From positions 1 to 39,327 of the forward strand of contig JAKDMV010000014.1 of the NCBI GenBank assembly GCA_030452125.1: a stretch of 39,327 bases of DNA, in the 5' to 3' direction. A program made the position numbers and the translations under genes. Of the stretch, positions 1-9,946 are shown piece by piece. Position 1 is the stretch's first letter; every line of letters starts with the position of its first letter. The notes beneath the pieces are model-generated. The model was not told the origin of the DNA, ran no database searches, and saw only the letters and a list, made by a program, of their open reading frames with translations. The DNA is from Micrococcaceae bacterium (GTDB lineage: Bacteria; Actinomycetota; Actinomycetes; Actinomycetales; Micrococcaceae).

Positions 1-85
1 GTGCGCGAGGGGGGACTTGAACCCCCACGCCCTTGCGGGCACTGGCACCTGAAGCCAGCGCGTCTGCCTATTCCGCCACTCGCGC
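1..85 (-). tRNA. tRNA-Leu (anticodon CAG), 3' end cut by the window edge
   Basis: Read on the minus strand, the acceptor arm GCGCGAG (79-85) pairs with CTCGCGC (3-9), followed by the discriminator A; only the first C of the CCA end lies inside the window. The anticodon stem CTGGC/GCCAG encloses the loop TTCAGGT, giving anticodon CAG. A long variable arm with the stem TGCCCGCAAGGGCG and a T-arm reading GGGGGTTCAAGTCCCCC mark it as a class II leucine tRNA. A tRNA-Leu next to fhaA is the usual arrangement in actinobacterial origin regions. Confidence 0.97.
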
Positions 86-363
86 AAGTTACTGTTTCGG
101 GTTTCCCCTGAACAGCGAGAACAATCATAACCATGCTGCCGGGGCATCACCTAATCGGGTCCCATGGTGTGATGAGCCGCACCCCGGGGAACCAAATACC
201 CCGAAAATCTCGTTGCGTTATGGAAGAGAGGCCTGCACCGTCGGACGTTTCGGTGGCATGACAAGTAGTATCGGAATGGCACAGGCCTCAGGGCCGGCTG
301 TTTCGTCACGCGCCGTGGCCGGAGCGGCGTACAGGACAACCGACTTCGAGAGGAGCAGCGCCC
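86..363. promoter_or_regulatory. Divergent intergenic region upstream of tRNA-Leu and the fhaA operon
   Basis: These 278 bases separate the minus-strand tRNA-Leu from fhaA and must hold both promoters. An AGGAG ribosome-binding site lies 9 bases before the fhaA ATG. I could not pick a convincing -35/-10 pair and see no coding sequence here. Confidence 0.4.
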
Positions 364-1104
364 ATGGGATTGGTCGACAATGTCGAGCGCGGTCTCGAAA
401 AGCTGGTGAGCACCGTCTTCCGGGGATCGGGCTCCTCCGAGGTTCAGCCGGTCGAGATCGCCAGCCAACTTCGCAACGAGATGGACAACCGGACGCTGAC
501 CTTGTCCCAGGGCCGCACCCTGGCCCCCAACTCCTTCAAGGTCAGGCTGGGGGCGGCCGATTTCGAACGCGCCAAGCAGTGGGGCGCCACCCTGGCCGAG
601 GAACTCTGCGATGCCGCCGTCAAGCACGCACGCTCGCAGCAGTACACGTTGCAGGGCCCGGTCACCGTCTCCTTCCACCGTGACGACGACACCAAATCCG
701 GCAGCTTCTCCATCGACGCCACGATGGACAAGACGACCGCCCCCGCCGCGGCCTCCGCCCCGCCACCGGCTCCGAGCGCTCCACCACGTCCACCGCCGAG
801 CAAGCAGGCCGTACTGGACATCAATGGCCAGCGCTATGGGCTGCATGCCGATTCCGTGGTGCTCGGCCGCTCCGCCGACGCCGACATCCCGGTCGAGGAC
901 CCCGGGGTCTCGCGCCGCCATATCGAAGTCGTTCGTGAGGGTTCCCGGGCGTGGGCCGTGGATCTGGGGTCCACCAATGGCAGCTACGTCAATGGCCAAC
1001 GGGTCGTCGACCGCGAGGAACTCTTCGATGGCTCCATCATTGCCATGGGGCGCACCCGCATCACGTACCGGCTGGTCCCCCGATCGAGTGGAGACAGCGC
1101 ATGA
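364..1104 (+). CDS. fhaA: FhaA-type protein: DUF3662 domain plus C-terminal FHA domain
   Basis: This is a 246-residue cytoplasmic phosphothreonine-reader. Residues 1-125 match the DUF3662 N-terminal domain of actinobacterial FhaA, 126-147 are an Ala/Pro-rich linker, and 150-237 form an FHA domain with the GRS (168-170), SRRH (183-186) and STNG (203-206) signatures that contact phosphothreonine. In mycobacteria FhaA binds phosphorylated MviN and controls peptidoglycan synthesis with PknB; that function is inferred here from domain order and gene neighbourhood. It is the first gene of a seven-gene operon, and its stop overlaps the fhaB start as ATGA. The ATG at 364 has an AGGAG ribosome-binding site and begins at the conserved MGLVDNVERGLE-type N-terminus. 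Confidence 0.93.
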   Translation: MGLVDNVERGLEKLVSTVFRGSGSSEVQPVEIASQLRNEMDNRTLTLSQGRTLAPNSFKVRLGAADFERAKQWGATLAEELCDAAVKHARSQQYTLQGPVTVSFHRDDDTKSGSFSIDATMDKTTAPAAASAPPPAPSAPPRPPPSKQAVLDINGQRYGLHADSVVLGRSADADIPVEDPGVSRRHIEVVREGSRAWAVDLGSTNGSYVNGQRVVDREELFDGSIIAMGRTRITYRLVPRSSGDSA

Positions 1105-1583
1105 GCGACCTCTTCCTGACCGCCCTACGCCTCGGGTTCCTGATCCTGTTGTGGATCCTGATCATGAGCATCATCGCCGCGCTGCGTCGGGACTTGTCCA
1201 TCGGCAAGCGGGCGAAGACCGGCGAGCCGACGGCACGCGAGGTCCGTAAGAACCCCGAACTGGCGCCCGAACCGGCGCCACCGGCCAAGAAGGCGGCACG
1301 AACCCTGGCCATCCTGGAAGGACCACTCAGCGGGACGAGCCTGGATCTGGCGGCCAGCCCCATCCTGCTGGGGCGGGCCCAGGAGGCCACACTCGTCCTC
1401 GAGGACGATTACGCCTCCGGGCGACATGCCCGATTATTCCCGCAGGGCAGCCGTTGGTTCATCGAGGACCTCGGCTCGACGAACGGCACCTATCTGGGGG
1501 AGAACCAGTTGACCCGAGCCCAGCCGGTGGAGATCGGCCAGCCCATCCGGATCGGCAAGACCGTCATGGAGTTGAGGCCGTAG
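1101..1583 (+). CDS. fhaB: FhaB/FipA-type membrane-anchored FHA protein
   Basis: A 160-residue protein with one N-terminal membrane segment (about 9-28) followed by a charged linker and a C-terminal FHA domain (about 68-158). The phosphothreonine-binding signatures are GRA (91-93), SGRHA (106-110) and STNGT (126-130). Its mycobacterial counterpart (FhaB/FipA) is phosphorylated by PknA/PknB and links kinase signalling to the divisome; the same role is inferred here. The start at 1101 is chosen because it overlaps the fhaA stop as ATGA and gives the membrane segment directly at the N-terminus. A longer open frame from 951 is only overlap with fhaA. The stop at 1583 lies one base before pstP, so translation is probably coupled. 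Confidence 0.92.
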   Translation: MSDLFLTALRLGFLILLWILIMSIIAALRRDLSIGKRAKTGEPTAREVRKNPELAPEPAPPAKKAARTLAILEGPLSGTSLDLAASPILLGRAQEATLVLEDDYASGRHARLFPQGSRWFIEDLGSTNGTYLGENQLTRAQPVEIGQPIRIGKTVMELRP

Positions 1584-1584
1584 T

Positions 1585-2997
1585 ATGGCGCTCACGTTGC
1601 GGTTCGCAGCGCGGTCGGATGTGGGGTTGGTCCGCGCCAAGAACGACGACTCCGGCTATGCCGGCCGCTATCTGGCGGTCGTGGCCGACGGCATGGGCGG
1701 ACATGTCGGCGGGGACGTCGCCTCGGCATCGACCGTGCTGGATCTGGTGCATCTGGACCAGGACCGGACGGTCGACGTGGAAACGGTGCTGCCGGACGAG
1801 ATCCAGACCGCCAATTCGATCCTCAACGAACTGGTCAGCGCGAACCCGAAGCTCTCCGGGATGGGCACCACCGTCACGGCCCTGCTGCTGACCGGGGGCC
1901 GCTTTCAATACGCCCATATCGGCGATTCCCGCGCCTACCGGCTCAAGGATGATGTCTTCGAACAGGTCAGCAAGGACCATACGTTCGTCCAACGGCTCGT
2001 GGACGAGGGCCGCATACGCCCCGAGGAAGCCGAGCACCACCCGCATAAGAACGTGTTGATGCGGGTCCTGGGCGACTCCGATGCGAGTCCCGAGCTGGAT
2101 ATCGACCAGTTCCCCATCGCCCCGGGGGAGCGCTGGCTCCTATGCTCCGACGGCCTCAATGCCGTCGTGCCCGACGACATCACCGAGCGCATCGTGCGGA
2201 CCGCCGGTTCGTTGCAACAGACCGTCGACGCACTGGTCGAGGTCACCCTCCAGCATGGTTCCCCCGACAACGTCACCATCGTGATGGTCGAAGTCGCCGA
2301 GGATGCCGAGGACGACGCCCCGGGGGTTGACCCCGGTCTCGAACCCGCCCCGGATACCGGCCAACTCCAGGTCGCCCAGCAAGGCGATCTCGGGGCCAGC
2401 GCAGCCGTCATCCGCCACGAGATGTCCATTCGCCCCCATGCCCTAGTCGGCGCGGCCGCCCTGGCCACCCAGACCGGACAAATCCCGATGGTCACCCAAC
2501 GGTCGGCGGAGAAGCGGGCCGCCGCGATCCTGACCCATAAGGCTTCCGAGCCCGACGAGGTGCCGGAGGACCGCGAATTCGATCCCATGCGTCGCCCGCT
2601 GAACCGGGGGTGGCTCATCCCGACCTTCCTGACCCTGATGGGACTGATCCTGGTTTCCGTCTTGTGGTTCGGGTTCGCCTGGACCCAAACGCAGTACTAC
2701 GTGGCCGATCACGACGGCAAGGTGGCCATCTACAACGGCGTGTCACAGGATCTGGGTCCCATCAAGCTCTCCCATGTCGACACCGTGACGCATATACCCA
2801 CGCAGGCCCTGCCCTCCTACACGCAACAGAGGTTGCGCAACTCCTTGGCGGCCCGCGATCTCGCCCATGCCCAGGACATCGTGACCGAACTGCTCATCAG
2901 CGCCAAACAGGCCTGTCCGGTCGTGGTACCGGCCGATCCGCAGTCCGCCGACTCCCCGCCGGGCTTGCCCAATTATTGTCAGGAGGTGACACCGTGA
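1585..2997 (+). CDS. pstP: PP2C-family Ser/Thr phosphatase PstP
   Basis: A 470-residue membrane-bound PPM/PP2C phosphatase expected to reverse PknA/PknB phosphorylation. Residues 1-240 form the catalytic domain; metal-binding motifs include NDD (20-22), DGMGGH (35-40), a GDSRAYR stretch near 113 and an SPDNVT motif near 227. A linker of about 100 residues leads to one membrane segment (342-366), followed by about 104 extracytoplasmic residues. This is the PstP topology. It starts one base after fhaB ends, and its TGA overlaps the rodA GTG start. Function follows from family and from its classic position between the FHA genes and rodA. Confidence 0.95.
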   Translation: MALTLRFAARSDVGLVRAKNDDSGYAGRYLAVVADGMGGHVGGDVASASTVLDLVHLDQDRTVDVETVLPDEIQTANSILNELVSANPKLSGMGTTVTALLLTGGRFQYAHIGDSRAYRLKDDVFEQVSKDHTFVQRLVDEGRIRPEEAEHHPHKNVLMRVLGDSDASPELDIDQFPIAPGERWLLCSDGLNAVVPDDITERIVRTAGSLQQTVDALVEVTLQHGSPDNVTIVMVEVAEDAEDDAPGVDPGLEPAPDTGQLQVAQQGDLGASAAVIRHEMSIRPHALVGAAALATQTGQIPMVTQRSAEKRAAAILTHKASEPDEVPEDREFDPMRRPLNRGWLIPTFLTLMGLILVSVLWFGFAWTQTQYYVADHDGKVAIYNGVSQDLGPIKLSHVDTVTHIPTQALPSYTQQRLRNSLAARDLAHAQDIVTELLISAKQACPVVVPADPQSADSPPGLPNYCQEVTP

Positions 2998-4472
2998 GCG
3001 AAACCCCGGAACTAGAGACCGCGCCCATCCCACGGCGCAATACCGAACTGGTGTTGCTGATCCTGGCCCTGGCCGTCGCGGTGGGTGCCAACTACCTGGT
3101 CAGCTTGAGCAACACGGATGGTTTCGACGAAGGGTTCATCACCCAAGGAGCCGTCCTGGCCGGCATGGCCCTGGTCATGCATATCGTGCTGAGGATCTGG
3201 GCGAAGTATGCCGATCCGATCATTCTTCCCTGCGTGGTGGCGCTCAACGGGATAGGGATCGCGATGATCCACCGGCTGGATCTGGCCAACAACGACGATG
3301 CGGCGACCCGCCAACTGTTGTGGACCGGCCTTGCCATGGCCGCTGCCATCGCCACGCTATGGCTGGTTCGCGACCACCGCATCCTGCGCAAGGCCCCCTA
3401 CACGTTCCTGGTCATCAGTGCCCTCCTGCTGCTCCTGCCACTCGTGCCGGGCCTGGGCAAGGTCATCAACGGCGCCCGCATCTGGATCTTCATCGGGCCC
3501 CTTTCCTTCCAGCCCGGTGAGCTGGCCAAGATCACCCTGGCGCTCTTCTTCGCCGGTTACCTCTCGACCCACCGGGACCTGATCCTGCTGGCCGGCCGCA
3601 AGATCGGTCCCCTGCAGCTCCCCCGGGCGAGGGACCTCGGCCCCATGATCGTCGCCTGGCTGCTCAGCATCGGCGTGCTGGTGATGCAGAGCGACCTCGG
3701 TTCATCCATCCTGTTCTTCGGCCTGTTCATGGTCATGATCTACGTCGCGACCGGGCGTATCAGCTGGATCATCATCGGATTGGTCATGGTGGTCGTCGCC
3801 GGGTTCTTTGCCGCGCAATTCATGTCGCACGTCGCCTTGCGACTGAATTCCTGGCTCCACGCCTTCGACCCCTCCGTCTACGACCAGCAGTACGGCGGGA
3901 GCCGGCAAATCGTCCAAGGCCTCTTCGGGCTCTCCAACGGCGGACTGTTCGGTACCGGCCTGGGCAATGGACGACCCGACTTCGTCCCCCTGGCCAACTC
4001 CGACATGATCATCGCCGCCCTGGGTGAGGAACTGGGTCTCATCGGCCTGGTGGCCATCATCCTGCTCTTCGTCATCCTCATCAGCCGTGGAATCCGCGCC
4101 GCCCTCGGCAGCCGGGACGCCTTCGGCAAACTGCTCGCCGCCGGCCTCTCCTTCACCATCGGCCTACAGTGCTTCGTCCTGATGGGAGGGGTGACTCTGT
4201 TGATTCCATTGACGGGGCTGACCACGCCCTTCATGTCGGCGGGCGGGTCCTCCCTGCTCTCCAACTGGATCATCGTCGCCCTATTGCTCCTGGTCTCCCA
4301 TAATTCCCGGAGACCAGCCCTCACGGGACCGCTCAACGAGCGGGACATGGCCGCGGCCGGACCAGACATCAGCGCGAAGGCGAAGGCCCGCGAAGAGGAA
4401 GACGCCCGGCGCCGCGCCAAGAAGGCACAAGCCAAGGTAGCCACGCCACCGCGAAAGGGGGACACCGCATGA
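2994..4472 (+). CDS. rodA: SEDS-family peptidoglycan polymerase (RodA/FtsW type)
   Basis: A 492-residue polytopic membrane protein of the SEDS family, which polymerises lipid II into glycan strands together with a cognate class B PBP. About a dozen hydrophobic helices are visible, with the conserved family stretches QPGELAKI, SDLGSSILFF, and the region around NSWLHAFDP and YGGSRQIVQG. The C-terminal tail of about 45 residues is charged and Lys/Arg/Ala-rich. The GTG start at 2994 overlaps the pstP stop; the open frame extends far upstream only because it overlaps pstP. The next gene encodes its transpeptidase partner, as in other actinobacteria. Confidence 0.94.
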   Translation: MSETPELETAPIPRRNTELVLLILALAVAVGANYLVSLSNTDGFDEGFITQGAVLAGMALVMHIVLRIWAKYADPIILPCVVALNGIGIAMIHRLDLANNDDAATRQLLWTGLAMAAAIATLWLVRDHRILRKAPYTFLVISALLLLLPLVPGLGKVINGARIWIFIGPLSFQPGELAKITLALFFAGYLSTHRDLILLAGRKIGPLQLPRARDLGPMIVAWLLSIGVLVMQSDLGSSILFFGLFMVMIYVATGRISWIIIGLVMVVVAGFFAAQFMSHVALRLNSWLHAFDPSVYDQQYGGSRQIVQGLFGLSNGGLFGTGLGNGRPDFVPLANSDMIIAALGEELGLIGLVAIILLFVILISRGIRAALGSRDAFGKLLAAGLSFTIGLQCFVLMGGVTLLIPLTGLTTPFMSAGGSSLLSNWIIVALLLLVSHNSRRPALTGPLNERDMAAAGPDISAKAKAREEEDARRRAKKAQAKVATPPRKGDTA

Positions 4473-5917
4473 ACACCGCCATACGCCACGTGTGGATCGC
4501 CATCGTCTGCCTCTTCGTCCTGATCTTCGGCGCCCTGAGCTACATCCAGTTCTTCGCGGTCAAGGACCTCAACGCCAATCCGCTCAACACCCGGCAGCTG
4601 TACAAGAACTTCGATCTGGCCCGTGGTGCCTTGCTGGTCGACGGAACACCGATCGCCGAATCCGTCGCCTCCGATGACCAATTCGACTACCAACGCGTGT
4701 ACCACGACCCGAAACTGTATGCGCATCTGACCGGCTTCTACTCGCTGACCTACGGTGCCAACCACCTCGAAGGCGTCATGAACGACGAGCTCAACGGGCA
4801 GAGCGACTCGCAGTTCTACAACCGCATGGTCAACTTGTTGACCGGTCAATCCACCGAGGGTGCCTCCGTGGAGCTCACCATCGACCCGGCTCTCCAGAAG
4901 ACGGCCTATAATCTGATCCCCGACGGACAGCAGGGGACCATCATCGTCTCCGAACCGAAGACCGGAAAGATCCTGGCCATGGTGTCCAAGCCCAGCTACG
5001 ACACCAACCTCCTGGCCGTGCATAGCGGGAAGATCGCCTCGAAGAACATGGCGGACATCCTCGAGACGAACGGACTGAGCCCGAACATCAACCCGGCCAT
5101 CAACAATCTGATCTCACCGGGTTCCACCTTCAAGATCCTCGACCTGGTCGCGGGCCTGGAATCGGGGAAGTACGACCTTGATTCGGTCTACGACAATCCG
5201 ACGTCGATCACTCTGCCGGGCACTTCGACGAAGGTGAACAACTTCGACCAGGGCATCTGCGCGAACCAGAACCGGGCCAAGCTCGAATTCATCGTGGCCC
5301 AGAGTTGCAACACGCCATTCGTGGCCATGAGCGAGGCGGTCGGGCAGGACGCCTTGCGCGACGTCACCGAACGTTTCGGTTTCGGCCAGCAACTGGAGAT
5401 CCCGCAACGCGTGACCCCCAGCCAATTCCCGAGCGATCTCACTCCGGACCAGTTGGGCCTGTCCTCGATCGGACAGTTCGACGTCAAGACCACGCCCCTG
5501 CAGATGAACATGGTCGCCATGGGCATCGCCAATGACGGGGTCATCATGAAGCCGAACCTGATCAAACGGGTCACCGCTCCGGATCTGAGCGTGCTGGAAG
5601 AACCGAAGCCCGAGGAATTCAGTACGGCAACGACCAAGAAGGTGGCCAACCAGGTGACCGAATTGATGCGAGGACCACTCAAGGGGGGAACCGCCTACAC
5701 GGCAGACATCCCCGGGCTGGACATCGCGGCGAAGACCGGCACGGCGCAACTCGGAGATGGGACCAAACGGGTCAATTCGTGGATCACCGGCTTCGCCCCG
5801 GCGGATGACCCGGAGGTCGCTGTCACCATTGTCATAGAAAAGACCGACTACGAGACCGGCCACAACCTGACCAGTCCAAACCTGAAGAAGATGCTAGAGG
5901 CGGTGTTCAATAAGTGA
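4469..5917 (+). CDS. pbpA: Class B penicillin-binding protein PbpA
   Basis: A 482-residue D,D-transpeptidase that cross-links peptidoglycan outside the membrane. It has an N-terminal membrane anchor (about 8-30), a PBP dimer region, and a transpeptidase domain with all three catalytic motifs: STFK (219-222, nucleophile Ser219), SCN (279-281) and KTG (422-424). Length and architecture match PbpA of the rodA-pbpA-pknA-pknB operon. It overlaps rodA by ATGA and pknA by GTGA, so the SEDS polymerase, its transpeptidase and the kinases are probably translated as a coupled set. The protein is expected to be a beta-lactam target. Confidence 0.95.
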   Translation: MNTAIRHVWIAIVCLFVLIFGALSYIQFFAVKDLNANPLNTRQLYKNFDLARGALLVDGTPIAESVASDDQFDYQRVYHDPKLYAHLTGFYSLTYGANHLEGVMNDELNGQSDSQFYNRMVNLLTGQSTEGASVELTIDPALQKTAYNLIPDGQQGTIIVSEPKTGKILAMVSKPSYDTNLLAVHSGKIASKNMADILETNGLSPNINPAINNLISPGSTFKILDLVAGLESGKYDLDSVYDNPTSITLPGTSTKVNNFDQGICANQNRAKLEFIVAQSCNTPFVAMSEAVGQDALRDVTERFGFGQQLEIPQRVTPSQFPSDLTPDQLGLSSIGQFDVKTTPLQMNMVAMGIANDGVIMKPNLIKRVTAPDLSVLEEPKPEEFSTATTKKVANQVTELMRGPLKGGTAYTADIPGLDIAAKTGTAQLGDGTKRVNSWITGFAPADDPEVAVTIVIEKTDYETGHNLTSPNLKKMLEAVFNK

Positions 5918-7800
5918 GGCCTACATCGGGTATCACCCTGGGCGGTCGGTTCCAACTGACCGAGCGGATAGCCATCGGCGGAATGGGGGAGGTCTGGAAG
6001 GCGCGCGATGAGATCCTTGGCCGGATCGTCGCCATCAAGATCCTCAAGGAGGAATACACCGGCGACCCCGGCTTCCTGCAGCGTTTCCGCGCCGAGGCAC
6101 GTCACACGGCCTTGTTGAACCACGCAGGCATCGCCAACGTGTTCGACTACGGCGAGGAAGGCGGTTCGGCCTACCTGGTCATGGAGCTGGTCCCCGGCCA
6201 GCCGCTGTCCGCCATCATCGAACGCGAACGGGTCCTGTCCCCCGACAGGACCATGTCCATCATCGCCCAAACCGCCCGCGCCCTCGCCGCGGCCCATGCA
6301 CAGGGCCTGGTCCACCGGGATGTGAAGCCGGGCAACCTGCTCATCCTGCCCGATGGTCGGGTGAAGATCACCGACTTCGGCATTGCACGCATCGCCGACC
6401 AGGTCCCCCTGACCGCGACCGGGCAGGTCATGGGCACCGCCCAGTATCTTGCCCCCGAACAGGCCACCGGGCAGCAGGCCAGCGGGTCTTCGGACATCTA
6501 CTCCCTCGGAGTCATCGGCTACGAGTGCCTGGCCGGTCGTCGACCGTTCACCGGCGAATCACAGATCGCCATTGCGCTGGCCCAGGTCAACGACAACCCT
6601 CCGGCACTCGATGAATCCATCCCGGCCAAATATCGGGCTTTGATCATGTCGATGCTGGCCAAGAGTCCGGCGGAACGACCGGAGACCGCCACGAAGCTGG
6701 CGGAGGCGGCCGACGCCATCCGGGCCGACAACCTCGAGGCGGCCCAAACCGCCGTCCCGGGCATCATCCCGTTCCTGGGAACCGGCGGTGGCGACGCCAC
6801 GCAGGCCATCAACGTGGGAGATGCTCCCACCCAGGCCAACCCGCAGACACCAGAGGCGGGTTCGGGGACCCCGAGCACCAGTGCCTTGCCCATGGTCTCC
6901 GACCAGACCACCCGCGGTCCGCAGGCCAGCAAGGAGTACGACGACGCTGACGCCACTCGCGTCCAGGGTGCCGCCGCCGCCGCGGGCGCCGGGGCCGGGT
7001 CCGGCAACGACGACCAGGATTTCAATTCGGTCCTCGGCGCCAGCAAGGATTGGGATCCCGATGACGAGGACGGCGCCGCAGCTGGTGCCGGGGCCGGCGC
7101 CGGCGGAGCCTCAGGCGGTTCCGGGACCCCTCCGCGGAAAAAGCGGAACCCCTGGATCTGGCCCCTGATCGTGATCGTGGTCCTGGCCTTGCTCGCGGTG
7201 TGGCTCGTGCCCATGTTCACCGGTGACAAGACCGGCAACGAGTCTCCGGCATCAAGCGCGCAGTCCTCGCAGAAGACCGTCAAGGTCGATGCTGACGACT
7301 ACCTCGGCATGGACGTCGACAAGGCCTCGGCCGAATTGAAGGACCTGGGCCTGGAGGTGTCGACGAAGGAGAAGGAAGCCAGCGATCCGGAGAATTCGGT
7401 CGTTGCCGTTTCCCCCACCGGTACCGTCAAGGTCGGCACCGTGATCGAGCTGAGCTACGCCGTGCCGCTGCCGGTGGAAAACACGCCTCCGCCTCCGCCG
7501 GTGCAAGAGACCAAGACCAAGGCCCCCGCGCCGACCAGGAAGTCCACGCCGGCTCCGAGCAGCAAATCCTCGAAGCCCTCCAGCAGCAAGGCCAGTAGCT
7601 CCGCACCTGCCCCGCCGACGCAGGCCCCCACCACCTCGGAACAGACCGAACCTCCCAAGGAAACGGCACCGTCCAAGGCCCCGGTCACGGAGCCTCCAGC
7701 AACCAAGCCGACGGATTCGAAAAACCCTGACGCTGCCAAGGACGACAAGGGGTCAAATGGAAATTTCAAGCAGGCCGCCCCGACCGGCGCGGGCAACTAA
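5914..7800 (+). CDS. pknA: Ser/Thr protein kinase PknA with a single PASTA domain
   Basis: A 628-residue transmembrane Hanks-type kinase. The cytoplasmic kinase domain (about 10-275) has the Gly-loop IGGMGEV (21-27), ATP-binding Lys42, catalytic HRDVKPGN (135-142) and DFG (154-156). A Gly/Ala/Asp-rich juxtamembrane linker leads to one membrane segment (about 413-433). Outside lies one PASTA-like unit (about 455-513), then a Pro/Ser/Thr/Lys-rich tail of over 100 residues that may run through the wall. Mycobacterial PknA has no PASTA domain, so this sensor arrangement is different. The GTG start overlaps the pbpA stop. Role in growth and division signalling is inferred from family and operon. 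Confidence 0.93.
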   Translation: MRPTSGITLGGRFQLTERIAIGGMGEVWKARDEILGRIVAIKILKEEYTGDPGFLQRFRAEARHTALLNHAGIANVFDYGEEGGSAYLVMELVPGQPLSAIIERERVLSPDRTMSIIAQTARALAAAHAQGLVHRDVKPGNLLILPDGRVKITDFGIARIADQVPLTATGQVMGTAQYLAPEQATGQQASGSSDIYSLGVIGYECLAGRRPFTGESQIAIALAQVNDNPPALDESIPAKYRALIMSMLAKSPAERPETATKLAEAADAIRADNLEAAQTAVPGIIPFLGTGGGDATQAINVGDAPTQANPQTPEAGSGTPSTSALPMVSDQTTRGPQASKEYDDADATRVQGAAAAAGAGAGSGNDDQDFNSVLGASKDWDPDDEDGAAAGAGAGAGGASGGSGTPPRKKRNPWIWPLIVIVVLALLAVWLVPMFTGDKTGNESPASSAQSSQKTVKVDADDYLGMDVDKASAELKDLGLEVSTKEKEASDPENSVVAVSPTGTVKVGTVIELSYAVPLPVENTPPPPPVQETKTKAPAPTRKSTPAPSSKSSKPSSSKASSSAPAPPTQAPTTSEQTEPPKETAPSKAPVTEPPATKPTDSKNPDAAKDDKGSNGNFKQAAPTGAGN

Positions 7801-7824
7801 CGCTGAGGCGTGCAGAGGAAATGT

Positions 7825-9870
7825 GTGACTGAACCCCGAATCCTGAACGCCCGCTATGAAGTCGGCGACCTCATTGGTCGCGGCGGCATGGCGGATGTTT
7901 ACCATGCCCGCGACCTCCGGCTCGGGCGCGAGGTCGCGATCAAGCTGCTGCGTCGCGACCTGGCCCGCGATCCGGTGTTCCAGACCCGCTTCCGCCGGGA
8001 GGCCCAGGCCGTCGCCGGGTTGAACCATCCAGCCATCGTCTCCGTGTACGACACCGGCGAAGAGGATGTTGATGCTTCGGGGGACCACGTCACCAAGCTG
8101 CCGTACATCGTCATGGAGTATGTCCGGGGGAAGACCCTGCGTGATCTGTCCAAGGCCGGGGAATTGAATCCCCAGTCCTCGGTCAGGTACACGCTCGGCG
8201 TCCTGTCGGCCCTGGAATACAGCCACCGCATGGGCATCGTCCACCGGGACATCAAGCCCTCCAATGTGATGGTCACCGGCGACGACGCCGTAAAGGTCAT
8301 GGATTTTGGTATCGCCCGCGCCATGTCCGATTCCTCGGCCACCATGACCCAGACGCAAGCCGTGGTGGGGACGGCCCAGTATTTCTCCCCCGAACAGGCC
8401 CGCGGGGAAACCGTCGATGCCCGCAGCGACCTGTATTCGGCAGGCTGCCTCCTCTATGAGCTGCTCACCGGCAGGCCACCCTTCACGGGCGACAGTCCCG
8501 TCTCCGTGGCCTTCCAGCATGTGAGTGAAAAGCCGGTCGCCGCCAGCGTCCACAACCCCGAAATCAGCCCTCGGATCGACGAGGTCATCTCCACGGCACT
8601 GACGAAGGACCGGGACGACCGCTATCAGGATGCCGCGGCTTTCGCTGCCGCGTTGCGCGCGGCCCAGGACGACCGCCCCGTTCCGAAGGATCTGGGCGAT
8701 GCCACCCAGGCCCTGGCCGTCATGCCTATGTCGACCCAGGCGATGCTGACCACCGAACCACCCACGCAGGCCCTCGCTTCCGGGCCCCCCGGGAACGAGG
8801 GCAGGGAACGTACTGCCGCTCTGGCCGCCGAGGGCTCCGGCGGGGCCGGGGACACCGGGAAACAGCCTGCCGTGCACGCCACCGATTCACAAGAGTCCTT
8901 GCTCGCCGGGTCTTCGGGCCCCTCCCGGACCGACGAGGCCGACCGTCAACGCACGTCGCGCCGACGGGCATGGATCACCGTCTTTTCCATTCTGGCGGTG
9001 ATTGTCATCGCCCTCGGTGCCTGGTTCTTCTGGAACTGGAGCCAGGACCAGCAGGAACGCAATGCCATGATCCCCGTTCCCGACGTATCGAACTTGTCGG
9101 TGATCGATGCACAGAACAAGATCTACGCCGCCAATCTGAAGCCCGTCACCAAGGAGGTCTACGACGACGACGTCGATTCCGGCTCCGTGGTGGGAACCGA
9201 CCCGAAGGCCGGCTCCTCGACACGCAAGGACTCCGAGGTCCAACTGCTGGTATCTCAGGGCCCCGAACAGGTGACCCTGCCCAAGGACCTGGCCGGCCAG
9301 TCGGAGGCCACCGTGCGCAGCACGCTGGAACGGCTGGGTTTGGACGTCTCCGACGATGTGAAGCGCGAGAACACGGCGACCGTGGAACTGGGCAGCCTCA
9401 TCGGGACGAATCCGAAGCTGGGGGAGAAGGTCAAGACCGGCAGTCTGATCGAACTGACGCTCTCCACGGGCAAGGTCACTGTTCCTTCGCTCATCGGCCT
9501 GGATGTGGACGAGGCGCGCAAGGTCCTCTCCGACAACGCCGTCGGGTTGCAACTCGAATCCGAAGAAAAGGAGAGCTCCAAGCCCGTCGATAGCGTCATC
9601 GAACAGACTCCCGTGGGTGGCAAGGATCTGGATCAGGACGGCACCGTGAGGGTCAAGATCGCGAAGAAGCCGGAACCGGAGGAATCCCCCTCTGCTCCAC
9701 CGTCCGAATCCGAACCCGGATCGGATTCCAAGGAGTCCAAGGAGTCGGCGAAGGAAAGTTCAAAGAGTTCGAAGGCGGCCGAGAAGTCATCGGAGAAGGC
9801 TGCGTCCGAGTCGGCCAAGGCCTCCAAGAAGGCGTCAAAGTCCTCGAAGGCAGCCGAACCCTCCCCCTAG
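7825..9870 (+). CDS. pknB: Ser/Thr protein kinase PknB with three PASTA domains
   Basis: A 681-residue transmembrane kinase. The kinase domain (about 9-280) shows the Gly-loop IGRGGMADV, Lys40, an HRDIKPSN catalytic loop near 140 and a DFG motif. A juxtamembrane region rich in Thr and Gln precedes one membrane segment (about 382-402). Three PASTA units follow (about 418-478, 482-548, 550-612), which bind muropeptides in the family; mycobacterial PknB has four. The C-terminal 65 residues are an unusual Ser/Lys/Glu low-complexity tail. I chose GTG at 7825 because AGAGGAA lies just upstream and the protein then begins at the usual TEPRILNARYE; a GTG at 7810 is open but less likely. It is the last gene of the operon. 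Confidence 0.95.
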   Translation: MTEPRILNARYEVGDLIGRGGMADVYHARDLRLGREVAIKLLRRDLARDPVFQTRFRREAQAVAGLNHPAIVSVYDTGEEDVDASGDHVTKLPYIVMEYVRGKTLRDLSKAGELNPQSSVRYTLGVLSALEYSHRMGIVHRDIKPSNVMVTGDDAVKVMDFGIARAMSDSSATMTQTQAVVGTAQYFSPEQARGETVDARSDLYSAGCLLYELLTGRPPFTGDSPVSVAFQHVSEKPVAASVHNPEISPRIDEVISTALTKDRDDRYQDAAAFAAALRAAQDDRPVPKDLGDATQALAVMPMSTQAMLTTEPPTQALASGPPGNEGRERTAALAAEGSGGAGDTGKQPAVHATDSQESLLAGSSGPSRTDEADRQRTSRRRAWITVFSILAVIVIALGAWFFWNWSQDQQERNAMIPVPDVSNLSVIDAQNKIYAANLKPVTKEVYDDDVDSGSVVGTDPKAGSSTRKDSEVQLLVSQGPEQVTLPKDLAGQSEATVRSTLERLGLDVSDDVKRENTATVELGSLIGTNPKLGEKVKTGSLIELTLSTGKVTVPSLIGLDVDEARKVLSDNAVGLQLESEEKESSKPVDSVIEQTPVGGKDLDQDGTVRVKIAKKPEPEESPSAPPSESEPGSDSKESKESAKESSKSSKAAEKSSEKAASESAKASKKASKSSKAAEPSP

Positions 9871-9946
9871 CCGCTGTCCCGTCCAGGAAACGCCGCTTCC
9901 TTGCCGAGGTGGGGGCTGGGCGGAACAGTGGCCAGGTGTGGCCGGA

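Noticed and set aside
3878-5023. 381-codon minus-strand frame across rodA and pbpA
   Set aside because: Both overlapping plus-strand genes are complete with catalytic motifs; the frame has biased Arg/Gly/Val composition typical of shadows.
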